Origin: Leptospira limi
GTDB taxonomy: Bacteria > Spirochaetota > Leptospiria > Leptospirales > Leptospiraceae
Assembly: GCF_026151395.1 (NCBI RefSeq)
Contig: NZ_JAMQPV010000001.1
Span: 186,001 to 250,000 of the forward strand
Length of the DNA: 64,000 bases
Direction of reading: 5' to 3'
Position numbers and translations under genes: made by a program. Positions 27,457 through 35,929 of this stretch are shown here, piece after piece. Each line of letters begins with the position of its first letter. The stretch's first letter is position 1. A model generated the notes under the pieces. That model did not search any database. It saw only the letters and a list, made by a program, of their open reading frames with translations, and was not told the origin of the DNA.

Positions 27457-29370
27457 ATGGGAATTACAATAGGCAAATTTTTAGAAAAACCATATCTATC
27501 AATTTGCTTATTGTTTTTAATTACTTCTGTTTCGATTACTTCTTATGTTTATTCACTTTTAAAACCTAAAGACAATTCGATTTCCGAATACTACTTATCT
27601 GAAAATGCTGATTATTTTGTTGGAGATATTCCAGCAGATGATTCCGGCCAAATTGACTTTCAGAAAATGCATAAAGTGTATTGGTTATCCTCATCGGGTT
27701 GGATTAATGACGAGGAATTCAAACGAATTACGGATTCAGAGTACATTTGGCTAAGATCAAAATCTTTTTCAACGATTGAAAATGAAGAACTACATTTCCT
27801 ACTAGAACATGCAGGATTAAACATTGAAATTTTTAATGAATTTGGTGAATCCATTTTTAAATACGGAGAATTTAAGGATACACAGTATTTACCAAATATT
27901 TTCCAATCTAAGTTTTCCTGGGTAAAAATCCCAAAGGATAAATCACAATACTATTATTTACGATTATTTCATAAAAAAGGTATTCTATTTTCTATCACCA
28001 TTATTGACAATTTAATCGGAAAACAAACTGCCCTTTACCGAGAGATCGCTTTAAAAAATTTAACCACCATCTTTTTTCATTCATTTTTTATGATGATTGG
28101 AATCATTTGTGCGTTAGTCTATTTTATTGAATACAAAAAACAATACAACATACTCCTAGATTTTTCTTCTTTTTCTCTATGTTTTGGAATTTTAGGATTA
28201 ACCTCAAATGAATTTATTCGTTACCTATTTACCAATACCCAAACATTATATGTTTTATCTATTATTTCTGCCAACTTTGTATTTATACCAATGTTATCAG
28301 GTGTTAGGAGATTGTTCGGAAGTGGATCATTCAAAGCGTTAGATTACCTAATCTACATTGATGTTTTTATTTGTTCACTGACAACTATACTAGTATTTTC
28401 CCTTCCGTTTTCGGATATTTCTCATTCATTTCTCATCAGTACTCGCAGTTTTTTTATCTTATTCAATTTGATCAATATCTTGGGACCAATTTTTATCACG
28501 TATGAAGCTTGGAAAAAAGGAAGTAAGGAAGCACTTGGTCACTTCATTGGTTTTAGTATTACTTTATTCTTAGTGATTCTAGAAATATTTTTAGCAATCA
28601 AATACAATGATACTTCTCCTTCAGGAATTGTTTTTTGGGGTGTTTTATTTGGAGTGATCTCGCAAGGATTTGCTTTGGAAAGAACATTGTTTAACGACAG
28701 GCAAAAAGCCTTACTCTACAAAGAAGATTTACTAAAAGCTGAAAAAACTCTAAAAGAAAGTCAGTTAAAAACATTACAAACAAAAATGAATCCACATTAT
28801 TTGTTTAATTCACTGAATACAATTCATGCATTACACAAAATCAAACCAGAACTCATTGGTGATGCGATCATGAGTCTTGCCAATAATTACCGTTTTATTT
28901 CTGACAGAACAGACAGAGATTGGATTCCATTCGAAGAGGAGTGGAATTTTTTAGAAGACTACTTACACTTACAAAAACTTAGATTTTATGATACAATTCA
29001 AATAGACTTTAAAAAAACTGGGGATTTTTCTTCCGTTATTTTACCTCCTTTGTTGTTACAACCTATCATTGAAAATTCATTTAAACATGGATTTAGAAGT
29101 ACGTCAGCTGTACAATTCCAATTATTCATTCATGCAAAGATGATCAAAGATTCAGTGTTTAGTTTTGTTGTGTACGATAATGGAACAGGAATTTCAGATG
29201 ATTTATTATCAGACAAACAAAAGTTAATGAGTCGTTCTTTAGGAAACATCAAAGAAAGACTCAAAAATCTTTACACTGACTTTAGCTTTGAAATTACAAA
29301 AAATTATCCAGAAGGAACAAGAACAGAAATCGAAATCATATTAACTTCTAAAGTTCAGATATCTTCCTAA
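27457..29370 (+). CDS. LytS/YehU-type sensor histidine kinase with 7TM receptor region
   Basis: The 637-residue protein has an N-terminal transmembrane helix, an extracytoplasmic domain (about 35-185), a seven-helix membrane block (about 195-405), a coiled coil, then a His_kinase domain with phospho-acceptor His in M-N-P-H-Y-L-F-N-S-L-N and an ATP-binding domain with N-S-F-K-H-G and D-N-G-T-G-I. Such kinases phosphorylate LytTR regulators. The only LytTR regulator in the window is at 20805, separated by the TonB genes, so the pair probably controls or senses this uptake system. Its 3' end overlaps the convergent SCO1 gene by 23 bp. Confidence 0.88.
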   Translation: MGITIGKFLEKPYLSICLLFLITSVSITSYVYSLLKPKDNSISEYYLSENADYFVGDIPADDSGQIDFQKMHKVYWLSSSGWINDEEFKRITDSEYIWLRSKSFSTIENEELHFLLEHAGLNIEIFNEFGESIFKYGEFKDTQYLPNIFQSKFSWVKIPKDKSQYYYLRLFHKKGILFSITIIDNLIGKQTALYREIALKNLTTIFFHSFFMMIGIICALVYFIEYKKQYNILLDFSSFSLCFGILGLTSNEFIRYLFTNTQTLYVLSIISANFVFIPMLSGVRRLFGSGSFKALDYLIYIDVFICSLTTILVFSLPFSDISHSFLISTRSFFILFNLINILGPIFITYEAWKKGSKEALGHFIGFSITLFLVILEIFLAIKYNDTSPSGIVFWGVLFGVISQGFALERTLFNDRQKALLYKEDLLKAEKTLKESQLKTLQTKMNPHYLFNSLNTIHALHKIKPELIGDAIMSLANNYRFISDRTDRDWIPFEEEWNFLEDYLHLQKLRFYDTIQIDFKKTGDFSSVILPPLLLQPIIENSFKHGFRSTSAVQFQLFIHAKMIKDSVFSFVVYDNGTGISDDLLSDKQKLMSRSLGNIKERLKNLYTDFSFEITKNYPEGTRTEIEIILTSKVQISS

Positions 29371-29902
29371 GTTCAGTTGCAAGTGCATTTCCAGATACCC
29401 CACCTGGAAATGTTTTGATGGTTTTCTGATTTTGATCCAATACATAAATAAAATTGGAGTGATCAATCCTGTAAGAATTTCCTTCTCCAACCTTTTCTTT
29501 CACAATTCCAAATATTTTTGTCAAAGTCTCTAAACTTTCAACGTTCGGAGAGAGAGCAGTTAAATTTTTGCTGGGAAAGTTTTTTACATACTTTTCTAAA
29601 GTAGCCGGAGAGTCTCTTTCAGGATCCAATGTAATAAATACAAATTGAAAGTTTTTAGCACGTTCCCCCAATATCAATGAGGCCCTACCAAAATTTGTCA
29701 ATGTTAGTGGGCACATATCTGGACAATGTGAAAATCCAAAGTATAATACCGACTTTTTCTCAGACCAAAATTGTGGGTTTAAACTGTGGCCATCGGGAAG
29801 AACAAATCCTAACCGATTCCATACTTCTTGATTCAGTGCATTTTTTGATTGGCATCCAAAACTAACGAAAAAAATAAAAATAAAATAGATCAGTCTAATC
29901 AT
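29348..29902 (-). CDS. SCO1/SenC copper chaperone lipoprotein
   Basis: The ATG at 29902, 2 bp after the upstream oxidase stop, gives a clean lipoprotein signal ending F-G-C17. The thioredoxin-like domain holds the copper-binding C60-x-x-x-C64 in S-H-C-P-D-M-C-P and a later conserved His in R-I-D-H-S-N-F. SCO proteins deliver copper to, or reduce, the Cu sites of respiratory oxidases. Here the protein is the last gene of a copper cluster with a multicopper oxidase and a cupredoxin, so it probably metallates one of them. No cytochrome oxidase gene is adjacent. Confidence 0.9.
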   Translation of the reverse strand: MIRLIYFIFIFFVSFGCQSKNALNQEVWNRLGFVLPDGHSLNPQFWSEKKSVLYFGFSHCPDMCPLTLTNFGRASLILGERAKNFQFVFITLDPERDSPATLEKYVKNFPSKNLTALSPNVESLETLTKIFGIVKEKVGEGNSYRIDHSNFIYVLDQNQKTIKTFPGGVSGNALATELRKISEL

Positions 29903-29904
29903 AA

Positions 29905-30966
29905 TTAAACAGCTACGATCCAACCCATTCCTCCATTTTCAGCCATATGCGTTTGATGAGGATGAAACATATACCGACCCTTCTTCTTAAGAACAAATTC
30001 GATCACAACTCGTTCTGTCTGTCCTATTGTTACCACATCAGAATGGCCATCAGGAACAGTAGAACCTAAACTTCTGATGATATCAAAAGTTTGTGCATGC
30101 AAATGGAAAGTCATTACAGGTTCTCTTTCCATCATATTCTGGATATAAAACCGAACTCGTTCCCCAACGGGAACTTTCATTGGGTATCGATCATAAATCC
30201 CAGCAATTCCATTCCAAGTATAAAAATCATTCTTTCCTTGGCCCTTGGTATCCCATCCAGAAAAAGTTAATACAAATTCATGAGCTGGTTTTCGTTTGGT
30301 AGGAGGATCTACCAATAAAGCACCATACAAACCTTTGGCGGTGTGTACCATGAGAGGAGGCACATGGCAATGGTATGGGTGTAATCCTATCGGACCCGCT
30401 TCAATCGTATAGGTACGTTCTCCAAAAGCAGGAATTGGTTCCCAACCATCTTCCAATGGATCATGCGTTCCATGAAAATGAAGTGAGTGTGGGTCAGGAC
30501 TTGAATTTTTTACGTGGATTCGTAGATTATCCCCTAAATTGGCACGTAGGATTGGACCTGGAACAATTCCATCAAATGTCCATGCTTGGTAATTTACATT
30601 ATGGGCAATATTAACACTCAATGGAAAAAGATTTAGATTAAAATCCTTTGTTTTATTCTTACCATTACTATAGTTAGGTGGAAAGTAAAAACGTTCCGTA
30701 TAATCTTCTTTGATAAAAAAAGGAGGGTGTGCCATACTCCCATATGTATTTGTTCCACGTAAACTACCTGCAACTCCAATGGAGTTTTGATAATTATCAC
30801 TGACACTCGGAGTAGTTACGATCCCAAAATTTGTCGAAGAAGTTGGATCTGAAGGTGCACATAACTCATTGGATTTTTTAGAGTTAAAGCCAATGGAACC
30901 AAAAATTGATCCCACAAAACCCATCACACCAAATCCAATTGTAGTTAAAAAACTTTTCCGATCCAT
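29905..30966 (-). CDS. Multicopper oxidase-type periplasmic enzyme
   Basis: An N-terminal hydrophobic segment (M-D-R-K-S-F then G-F-G-V-M-G-F) is probably the export signal, with no clear twin Arg. About 350 residues hold two or three cupredoxin domains. Copper ligand motifs are L-H-F-H-G-T-H, H-P-Y-H-C-H followed by M-V-H, F-H-L-H-A-Q, and the late M-F-H-P-H-Q-T-H-M. The compact layout is closer to two-domain oxidases or nitrite-reductase-like proteins than to large CueO laccases. The substrate is unknown. The ATG at 30966 is preferred to the TTG at 30975. It lies in a cluster with a cupredoxin protein and SCO1. Confidence 0.85.
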   Translation of the reverse strand: MDRKSFLTTIGFGVMGFVGSIFGSIGFNSKKSNELCAPSDPTSSTNFGIVTTPSVSDNYQNSIGVAGSLRGTNTYGSMAHPPFFIKEDYTERFYFPPNYSNGKNKTKDFNLNLFPLSVNIAHNVNYQAWTFDGIVPGPILRANLGDNLRIHVKNSSPDPHSLHFHGTHDPLEDGWEPIPAFGERTYTIEAGPIGLHPYHCHVPPLMVHTAKGLYGALLVDPPTKRKPAHEFVLTFSGWDTKGQGKNDFYTWNGIAGIYDRYPMKVPVGERVRFYIQNMMEREPVMTFHLHAQTFDIIRSLGSTVPDGHSDVVTIGQTERVVIEFVLKKKGRYMFHPHQTHMAENGGMGWIVAV

Positions 30967-30982
30967 AGTCTTCAATCCTATT

Positions 30983-31294
30983 TTAAATGTGAGAGATTAA
31001 ACTTAATGCCCAAACAATTACAAATACTGCCAGTCCACCACCTACCGCAATCTGTTTGAATTTTTTCTCATATTCTGTATCGATGAAGAGTAAATACAAA
31101 GCAGGACCAATTACGGGAACAACCAATATCACAAGTGACCAAATCACTTGTTTGATCGTTGTCATATCCTTTTGTTTCGATAAACCAAACAAAGCTAGAG
31201 GAGCCCAAACCATTGTTAAAACGAATGGCAAGTAATACGCATACGATCCGATAAAATATGTCCAAAAACCTGGATTTGCAAAATTTGTTTCCAT
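30983..31294 (-). CDS. Small three-helix membrane protein
   Basis: This 103-residue protein has three transmembrane helices, with a W-A-P-L-A-L motif and V-V-P-V-I-G-P-A-L-Y-L-L-F-I-D-T-E. It resembles the PLDc_N-type membrane domain. The same pattern (W-T-G-L-A-M, then L-L-P-F-I-G-S-L-V-Y-L-F-S-K-D-S) forms the C-terminal tail of the large protein encoded just upstream, so the two are related. It may be a quinol or cupredoxin docking subunit, but no cofactor ligand is visible. It lies 12 bp after the previous gene. Confidence 0.72.
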   Translation of the reverse strand: METNFANPGFWTYFIGSYAYYLPFVLTMVWAPLALFGLSKQKDMTTIKQVIWSLVILVVPVIGPALYLLFIDTEYEKKFKQIAVGGGLAVFVIVWALSLISHI

Positions 31295-31306
31295 AAAAAA
31301 CTCCTA

Positions 31307-33280
31307 TTAAGTTATAGACGGTTCCGTCACCGCAGTCATCGCATAACCAGCGTAAGCCAGTATAGTTAAAAACAATAGAATCCCACCGAATACGACAGTA
31401 TTTCTGACTATCGGAGAAATTTTTGAATCTTTGGAGAATAAATAAACCAACGATCCTATAAATGGTAAAAGTAGTATCAACCAAAAGTATTTATCTACTT
31501 TCGCACCAACAATGGAAAATCTGTCTAACATTGCAAGACCTGTCCATGCAGCAAAAATTGCAAACGGTAGTAGGTATCCCATAATATGAAAGTACCATGT
31601 TTTCAGAGTTCCAGGAAAGTGGACTCTCCATCCAGAGGTATACATTTTGTTAGTCTGTGCTTCAAAATCTTTTTGATCCATCTTAGGTAACTCTGCTGTA
31701 TCAATGAGTCCCTTATTCGTTTCAAAAACATCATGAGCAGGAACAACCTTTGCCAATAATTCTTTTGGCATATTGGATTGTGCAGGTGGAATCGGTTGGT
31801 TTTTATAGGAACCTAATACAAACTCTTTTAAGTTTGCTTGCACAAACAAAGCAAGTAGCCCAATACTAGAAGACAGATCACCTATGTGTGGGTACCGAAT
31901 TCCTGAACAAGATTGTAAGGATTCCAAAAATGGAGGACTTGATACTCCATAAGTATTTCCCTCAAAACAATTCCCAACATTTACAGGACCACTAAGTGCA
32001 ATGTCTCCTCGACCTGAATGGTAAACTTGATTATTTCTAACAATATTATTATTAGAAATCCAAATGTTTTCATCAATGTTCATCGTAACAAGAATTCCAT
32101 AATTGTTATGATTAAACACTAAATTTCCTTCGACCACATTTTCCAATGCACCAAGCAGTGCGATTCCATTCCCTATGGAAGGATATTCCAATTTTTTAGA
32201 AGGTGCATTTGCATTATTGTTATCATAAACTATATTTTTCTTCACAACCATTTGTTTTTGTGGAGGTAATAATTCACGATCTAATGTATTCGGGCCAATT
32301 CCTAGTTGGTTTTTTCTCCAAATGGAAGACAAAAGATAGATATTACCACTTGAATTTGTTCCTGAATAACCTAAGGCATTATTCTCGGAAATTACATCGT
32401 TTATGATCGCATTACACGGATTACACTGACCAATATAAAAACCTGAGTCAGGAGAACCAGATGCAAAGGAATGTTCAATGAGACCATCAACAGAATCAAA
32501 TGCATACACACCATAATCACCATTATTGTATGCTGTAATATAAGATCCTCTATAACCTTTTACTCCAGTCCAATATACTCCATTGAGTGTTGCGTTTCTA
32601 GTTGTGATATTTTCAACTGCAACACCATCGGCTCCAACAACCATGATACCATTACCTCGAAGGAATTCACCATCGATAATGGTTAGGTTTCTATCTTCTC
32701 CTCGAATGGTGATGGATGGTGTCGTTACAGTGACTTCTTCTTTATATATTCCATTAGCTACTAAAACCAAATCTCCTGGAGATGCAGCATCAACAGCGTT
32801 TTGAATTGTTTTATACTGAGAAGGAACCTTTCTTGTCACACCTGTCCATGTTTTTGAAATTTTCGATTTTGAGGTATTTGCCTGTGGATTATAACTTGCA
32901 TTACCAATGACAGCAACACCCGTCATTCCAATCTTTCCATCAGGAGATGCATGAAAGGAACAAAAATATGGGAACACACCCTCTTCTGGAAAAAACACAT
33001 CTGTATGTGCACCACGAAACATTGCTAAGTTGCCAAAACTGGTTTCAGTCGACCAATCTTTATTAATGGAGATAGCGTTATGTGGATTATTTCCTTCGTT
33101 CACAAAACGAATTTTCCCACCCTTGTAGGTGCGAATCACTGGAGGATGAAAGGCATTGTCCATCATCGTCACATGAACAAAAGCCGAGTTTGCCGGATCT
33201 TCCGAATTGCAAAAATTCAAACCGAAGGTTAAGAAGATTGCCATTAAGATCCCTATCAATGTCTTTTTGGTTTTTTCCAT
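31307..33280 (-). CDS. Cupredoxin, beta-helix and membrane-domain fusion lipoprotein
   Basis: This 657-residue protein has a lipoprotein signal with Cys24 in L-N-F-C. A plastocyanin-like domain (about 33-125) carries type-1 copper ligands His67, Cys107, His110 and Met119. A right-handed parallel beta-helix follows (about 150-440), with NosD-like repeats such as the G-I-M-V-V and N-N-N-I-V-R-N-N type. The tail (about 560-657) has three transmembrane helices related to the next gene. The combination of an electron carrier, a NosD-like helix and a membrane anchor is unusual. It starts an operon with a small membrane protein, a multicopper oxidase and SCO1. Confidence 0.82.
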   Translation of the reverse strand: MEKTKKTLIGILMAIFLTFGLNFCNSEDPANSAFVHVTMMDNAFHPPVIRTYKGGKIRFVNEGNNPHNAISINKDWSTETSFGNLAMFRGAHTDVFFPEEGVFPYFCSFHASPDGKIGMTGVAVIGNASYNPQANTSKSKISKTWTGVTRKVPSQYKTIQNAVDAASPGDLVLVANGIYKEEVTVTTPSITIRGEDRNLTIIDGEFLRGNGIMVVGADGVAVENITTRNATLNGVYWTGVKGYRGSYITAYNNGDYGVYAFDSVDGLIEHSFASGSPDSGFYIGQCNPCNAIINDVISENNALGYSGTNSSGNIYLLSSIWRKNQLGIGPNTLDRELLPPQKQMVVKKNIVYDNNNANAPSKKLEYPSIGNGIALLGALENVVEGNLVFNHNNYGILVTMNIDENIWISNNNIVRNNQVYHSGRGDIALSGPVNVGNCFEGNTYGVSSPPFLESLQSCSGIRYPHIGDLSSSIGLLALFVQANLKEFVLGSYKNQPIPPAQSNMPKELLAKVVPAHDVFETNKGLIDTAELPKMDQKDFEAQTNKMYTSGWRVHFPGTLKTWYFHIMGYLLPFAIFAAWTGLAMLDRFSIVGAKVDKYFWLILLLPFIGSLVYLFSKDSKISPIVRNTVVFGGILLFLTILAYAGYAMTAVTEPSIT

Positions 33281-33320
33281 AGTTATTCCCGAAACATGAG
33301 GAAGTCCTCACATTTGGAGA

Positions 33321-33349
33321 ATTTTAGAATTGTGTTAAAACTTTGTCAA
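33321..33349 (-). promoter_or_regulatory. Sigma-70-type promoter of the copper cluster
   Basis: On the minus strand a consensus -35 TTGACA (33349-33344) is followed, after exactly 17 nt, by TAAAAT (33326-33321) as -10. It points at the cupredoxin/beta-helix gene starting at 33280. A palindrome TGAGGA-AG-TCCTCA (33297-33310) lies just past the expected transcription start, where an operator or 5' stem would sit. Confidence 0.62.
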
Positions 33350-33356
33350 TGTTAAA

Positions 33357-33983
33357 TCATTGAAAAGTGGAAAAATATACTAAAAGTAAGGTTTTGAGTT
33401 CCGCCAAAACTTGTTTTTTCTCAGAAGGTTTTTTGGTTCGATGGACAATTTTGATAACAGAATCAACTGCCTCAACAATCATGAGTGAGATATAAAACGA
33501 TCGTTTTTTGTTCACTTTTGGAAACATAACCAATATCACTTTTTCGGCTAAGGATTTTGCAAACCTCTCATTACTTTCAATATCTAAATGTAATAATGCT
33601 TCATTCGTGTATAAAATTGAATGGATCAATCGATAACCTTTCACTTCATTTAATGTTTGTTCAAACGCAAACAATGTAAAATCGACAAATTCAGGAGTGA
33701 ACTTTTTGATCTTTTTTAATTCTTTGGTAACTTTTTCAAAGAACAAATCATGCATAATTAAATATGAATTCTCAGCATGTGAATATATAATGGATTCTTT
33801 GTTTGGAAAAAATTGATAGATCGAACCAACTGATATGCCACTTTTTTCTGCAATCAAATCCGTAGTTAAATCATCATATCCCACTTCACCTAATAGCTGT
33901 ATAGCCGTATCAACAATTTTCTGATATCGTTCTTTGGAACGTTTTTGTTGAGGGATTTTTCTGGGATTGATGACGGTATTCAT
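33357..33983 (-). CDS. TetR/AcrR family regulator of the efflux operon
   Basis: The helix-turn-helix (about 20-65) shows I-V-D-T-A-I-Q-L-L-G-E-V-G-Y-D-D-L-T-T, followed by G-I-S-V-G-S-I-Y-Q-F-F-P-N-K-E-S-I, typical TetR. The remaining 140 residues are the ligand domain, and the inducer is unknown. Its start overlaps the MacB-like stop by 4 bp. It is therefore the last gene of the TolC-MacA-MacB operon and a probable autoregulator of that pump. Its stop is directly next to the copper-cluster promoter. Confidence 0.88.
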   Translation of the reverse strand: MNTVINPRKIPQQKRSKERYQKIVDTAIQLLGEVGYDDLTTDLIAEKSGISVGSIYQFFPNKESIIYSHAENSYLIMHDLFFEKVTKELKKIKKFTPEFVDFTLFAFEQTLNEVKGYRLIHSILYTNEALLHLDIESNERFAKSLAEKVILVMFPKVNKKRSFYISLMIVEAVDSVIKIVHRTKKPSEKKQVLAELKTLLLVYFSTFQ

Positions 33984-35926
33984 TCAGATCTTAAAGCAAC
34001 AATAGGACTCAGTTTAGCAGCATATTCAGATGGCCACCAACCGAATATAATTCCAATCGTTATTGAGAATAAAAAGGCAAAACCAATAGAAGGAAAGGAT
34101 AAAACAATTGTCCAGCCAAAAGATTCCTGCAAAAAATACACTGTGAAAATCCCAAAAACTAAGCCTACAAATCCTCCAGTCAGACTTGTCAAAGTTGATT
34201 CAATTAAAAATTGAATGCGAATATCAGATTCTCTTGCTCCCAATGCTTTTCTTAAACCAATCTCCTTTGTCCTTTCTTTTACAGAAACTAACATAATATT
34301 CATGATACCAATACCCCCAACTAATAAAGAAACTGTAGCCAGAGCAATGAGTAAGGTAGACATCGTTTGGTTGGTTTCAGAAACTGCCGATTGGATATCT
34401 GCCATACTCATAACTTGGTAGATATTTCCCATCGATTCGTTTGTTCCATGTCTTTCATGTAAAAAACTTTTAATCTGAGATATAAAATTTTCAGAAGATT
34501 CATTTTGATCCAATTCCATCTCTAAATTGTCAACGGCATCTTTGTTTAACAATCGTCGCATGGCTGTGTTAAGTGGAACCAATACAACATCATCTTGGTC
34601 ACGAAAACCGGTAGAACCTTTTTCAGGCAATTGACCTATGACTCGAAACGATACTCGATTGATTTTTAAGTAGGTTCCAACGGGATTTTTGCCTTCGTAT
34701 AATTCCCTGACTACTGTGTTCCCAACCAAACATACAAGACTCCGTTTGTTATCTTCTTCTTCTGTGAAAAATCTTCCTTCTGTTGGTTCTAAATTTCTAA
34801 GTGACTCATAGTTCGCACTGGCTCCTGTTACAAAACTATTCCAGTTTCGATTTCCAAAGACAAGCTGGGCTCTTCCATTTACCACTGCCGAGATTTGTTT
34901 CACTTCTGGAAATTTTTTTGAAACGGCTTTAACGTCGTATATATCCAAACGATTCACAGTCCCTGCTTCGAGAGAAACTCCTCCACTTCTCATCCCACCC
35001 GTTCTAACGATAACTAAATTTGCACCTAACGAAGAAAATTGTTCCTCAACAGACTTTTTAGCTCCTTCACCCAAAGCCATCACGGAAATGACACAAACAA
35101 CTCCAAATAAAATTCCCAATGCTGATAAAAAGGTACGCAGACGATTGGATGTGAGTGAAAATAAAGACTGTTTCAATAGACCATTAACCAAACTCCAACC
35201 CGTTTTCCGTCTCATAAAATTCTGATTCGATGTCGGAACCATTTTTGATTTTCTTTTTATCTCTTCGTTTGTAATTTGCCCATCACTCACACGGATAATA
35301 CGATCACAATAATCTGCCATCTCAGGTTCATGAGTGACCATTACGATTGTTTTCCCCTCTTCATGAAGCCGTTTGAGTTCCATCATAATTTCAATTTTGC
35401 TTTTGGAATCCAAATTACCTGTTGGTTCATCAGCAAAAATGATGGGAGGATCGTTGATTAATGCTCTGGCAATTGCAACCCTTTGCTGTTGACCGCCTGA
35501 TAACTCGTTAGGCGTATGGAAAATTCTATTTTGTAAGCCAACTTTTGTTAACTGAATTTCTCCAACTTGAATTGGATTTGGAATTTCTGTGTAAAGAGAA
35601 GGCAAACAAACATTTTGGAGTGCATTTGATTTAGACAATAGATGAAATTGTTGGAAAACAAAACCAATCAAACTTCCACGTATATCAGAAAGAACATTGG
35701 AAGATTCTTTTTCAACATTTTTCCCAAATAAACGGTATGAGCCAATGTCTGCATGATCAAGTAAACCCATTACTTGTAATAATGTCGATTTACCAGATCC
35801 AGACGGACCCATAATCGCTACGAACTCACCTTGGTTGATCTCTAAATTGATTTGATTCAAAACAGCAAATTGTGAATTTCCAATTTTGTAAGATTTCGAT
35901 AGATTTTTAATATCTATTGCTAACAA
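33980..35926 (-). CDS. macB: MacB-type ABC transporter, fused ATPase and permease
   Basis: The ATPase domain (about 1-230) has Walker A G40-P-S-G-S-G-K-S-T, signature L-S-G-G-Q-Q-Q-R and Walker B I-I-F-A-D-E-P. The permease has one helix near 265, a large periplasmic MacB_PCD domain (about 290-500) and three terminal helices with the FtsX G-I-x-N-I-M-L-V-S-V-K-E-R-T-K-E-I-G motif. It is the normal MacB length. With the adaptor and TolC-like genes upstream it forms a tripartite efflux pump or a lipoprotein/peptide exporter. Substrate cannot be told from sequence. Confidence 0.93.
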   Translation of the reverse strand: MLAIDIKNLSKSYKIGNSQFAVLNQINLEINQGEFVAIMGPSGSGKSTLLQVMGLLDHADIGSYRLFGKNVEKESSNVLSDIRGSLIGFVFQQFHLLSKSNALQNVCLPSLYTEIPNPIQVGEIQLTKVGLQNRIFHTPNELSGGQQQRVAIARALINDPPIIFADEPTGNLDSKSKIEIMMELKRLHEEGKTIVMVTHEPEMADYCDRIIRVSDGQITNEEIKRKSKMVPTSNQNFMRRKTGWSLVNGLLKQSLFSLTSNRLRTFLSALGILFGVVCVISVMALGEGAKKSVEEQFSSLGANLVIVRTGGMRSGGVSLEAGTVNRLDIYDVKAVSKKFPEVKQISAVVNGRAQLVFGNRNWNSFVTGASANYESLRNLEPTEGRFFTEEEDNKRSLVCLVGNTVVRELYEGKNPVGTYLKINRVSFRVIGQLPEKGSTGFRDQDDVVLVPLNTAMRRLLNKDAVDNLEMELDQNESSENFISQIKSFLHERHGTNESMGNIYQVMSMADIQSAVSETNQTMSTLLIALATVSLLVGGIGIMNIMLVSVKERTKEIGLRKALGARESDIRIQFLIESTLTSLTGGFVGLVFGIFTVYFLQESFGWTIVLSFPSIGFAFLFSITIGIIFGWWPSEYAAKLSPIVALRSE

Positions 35927-35929
35927 ATG

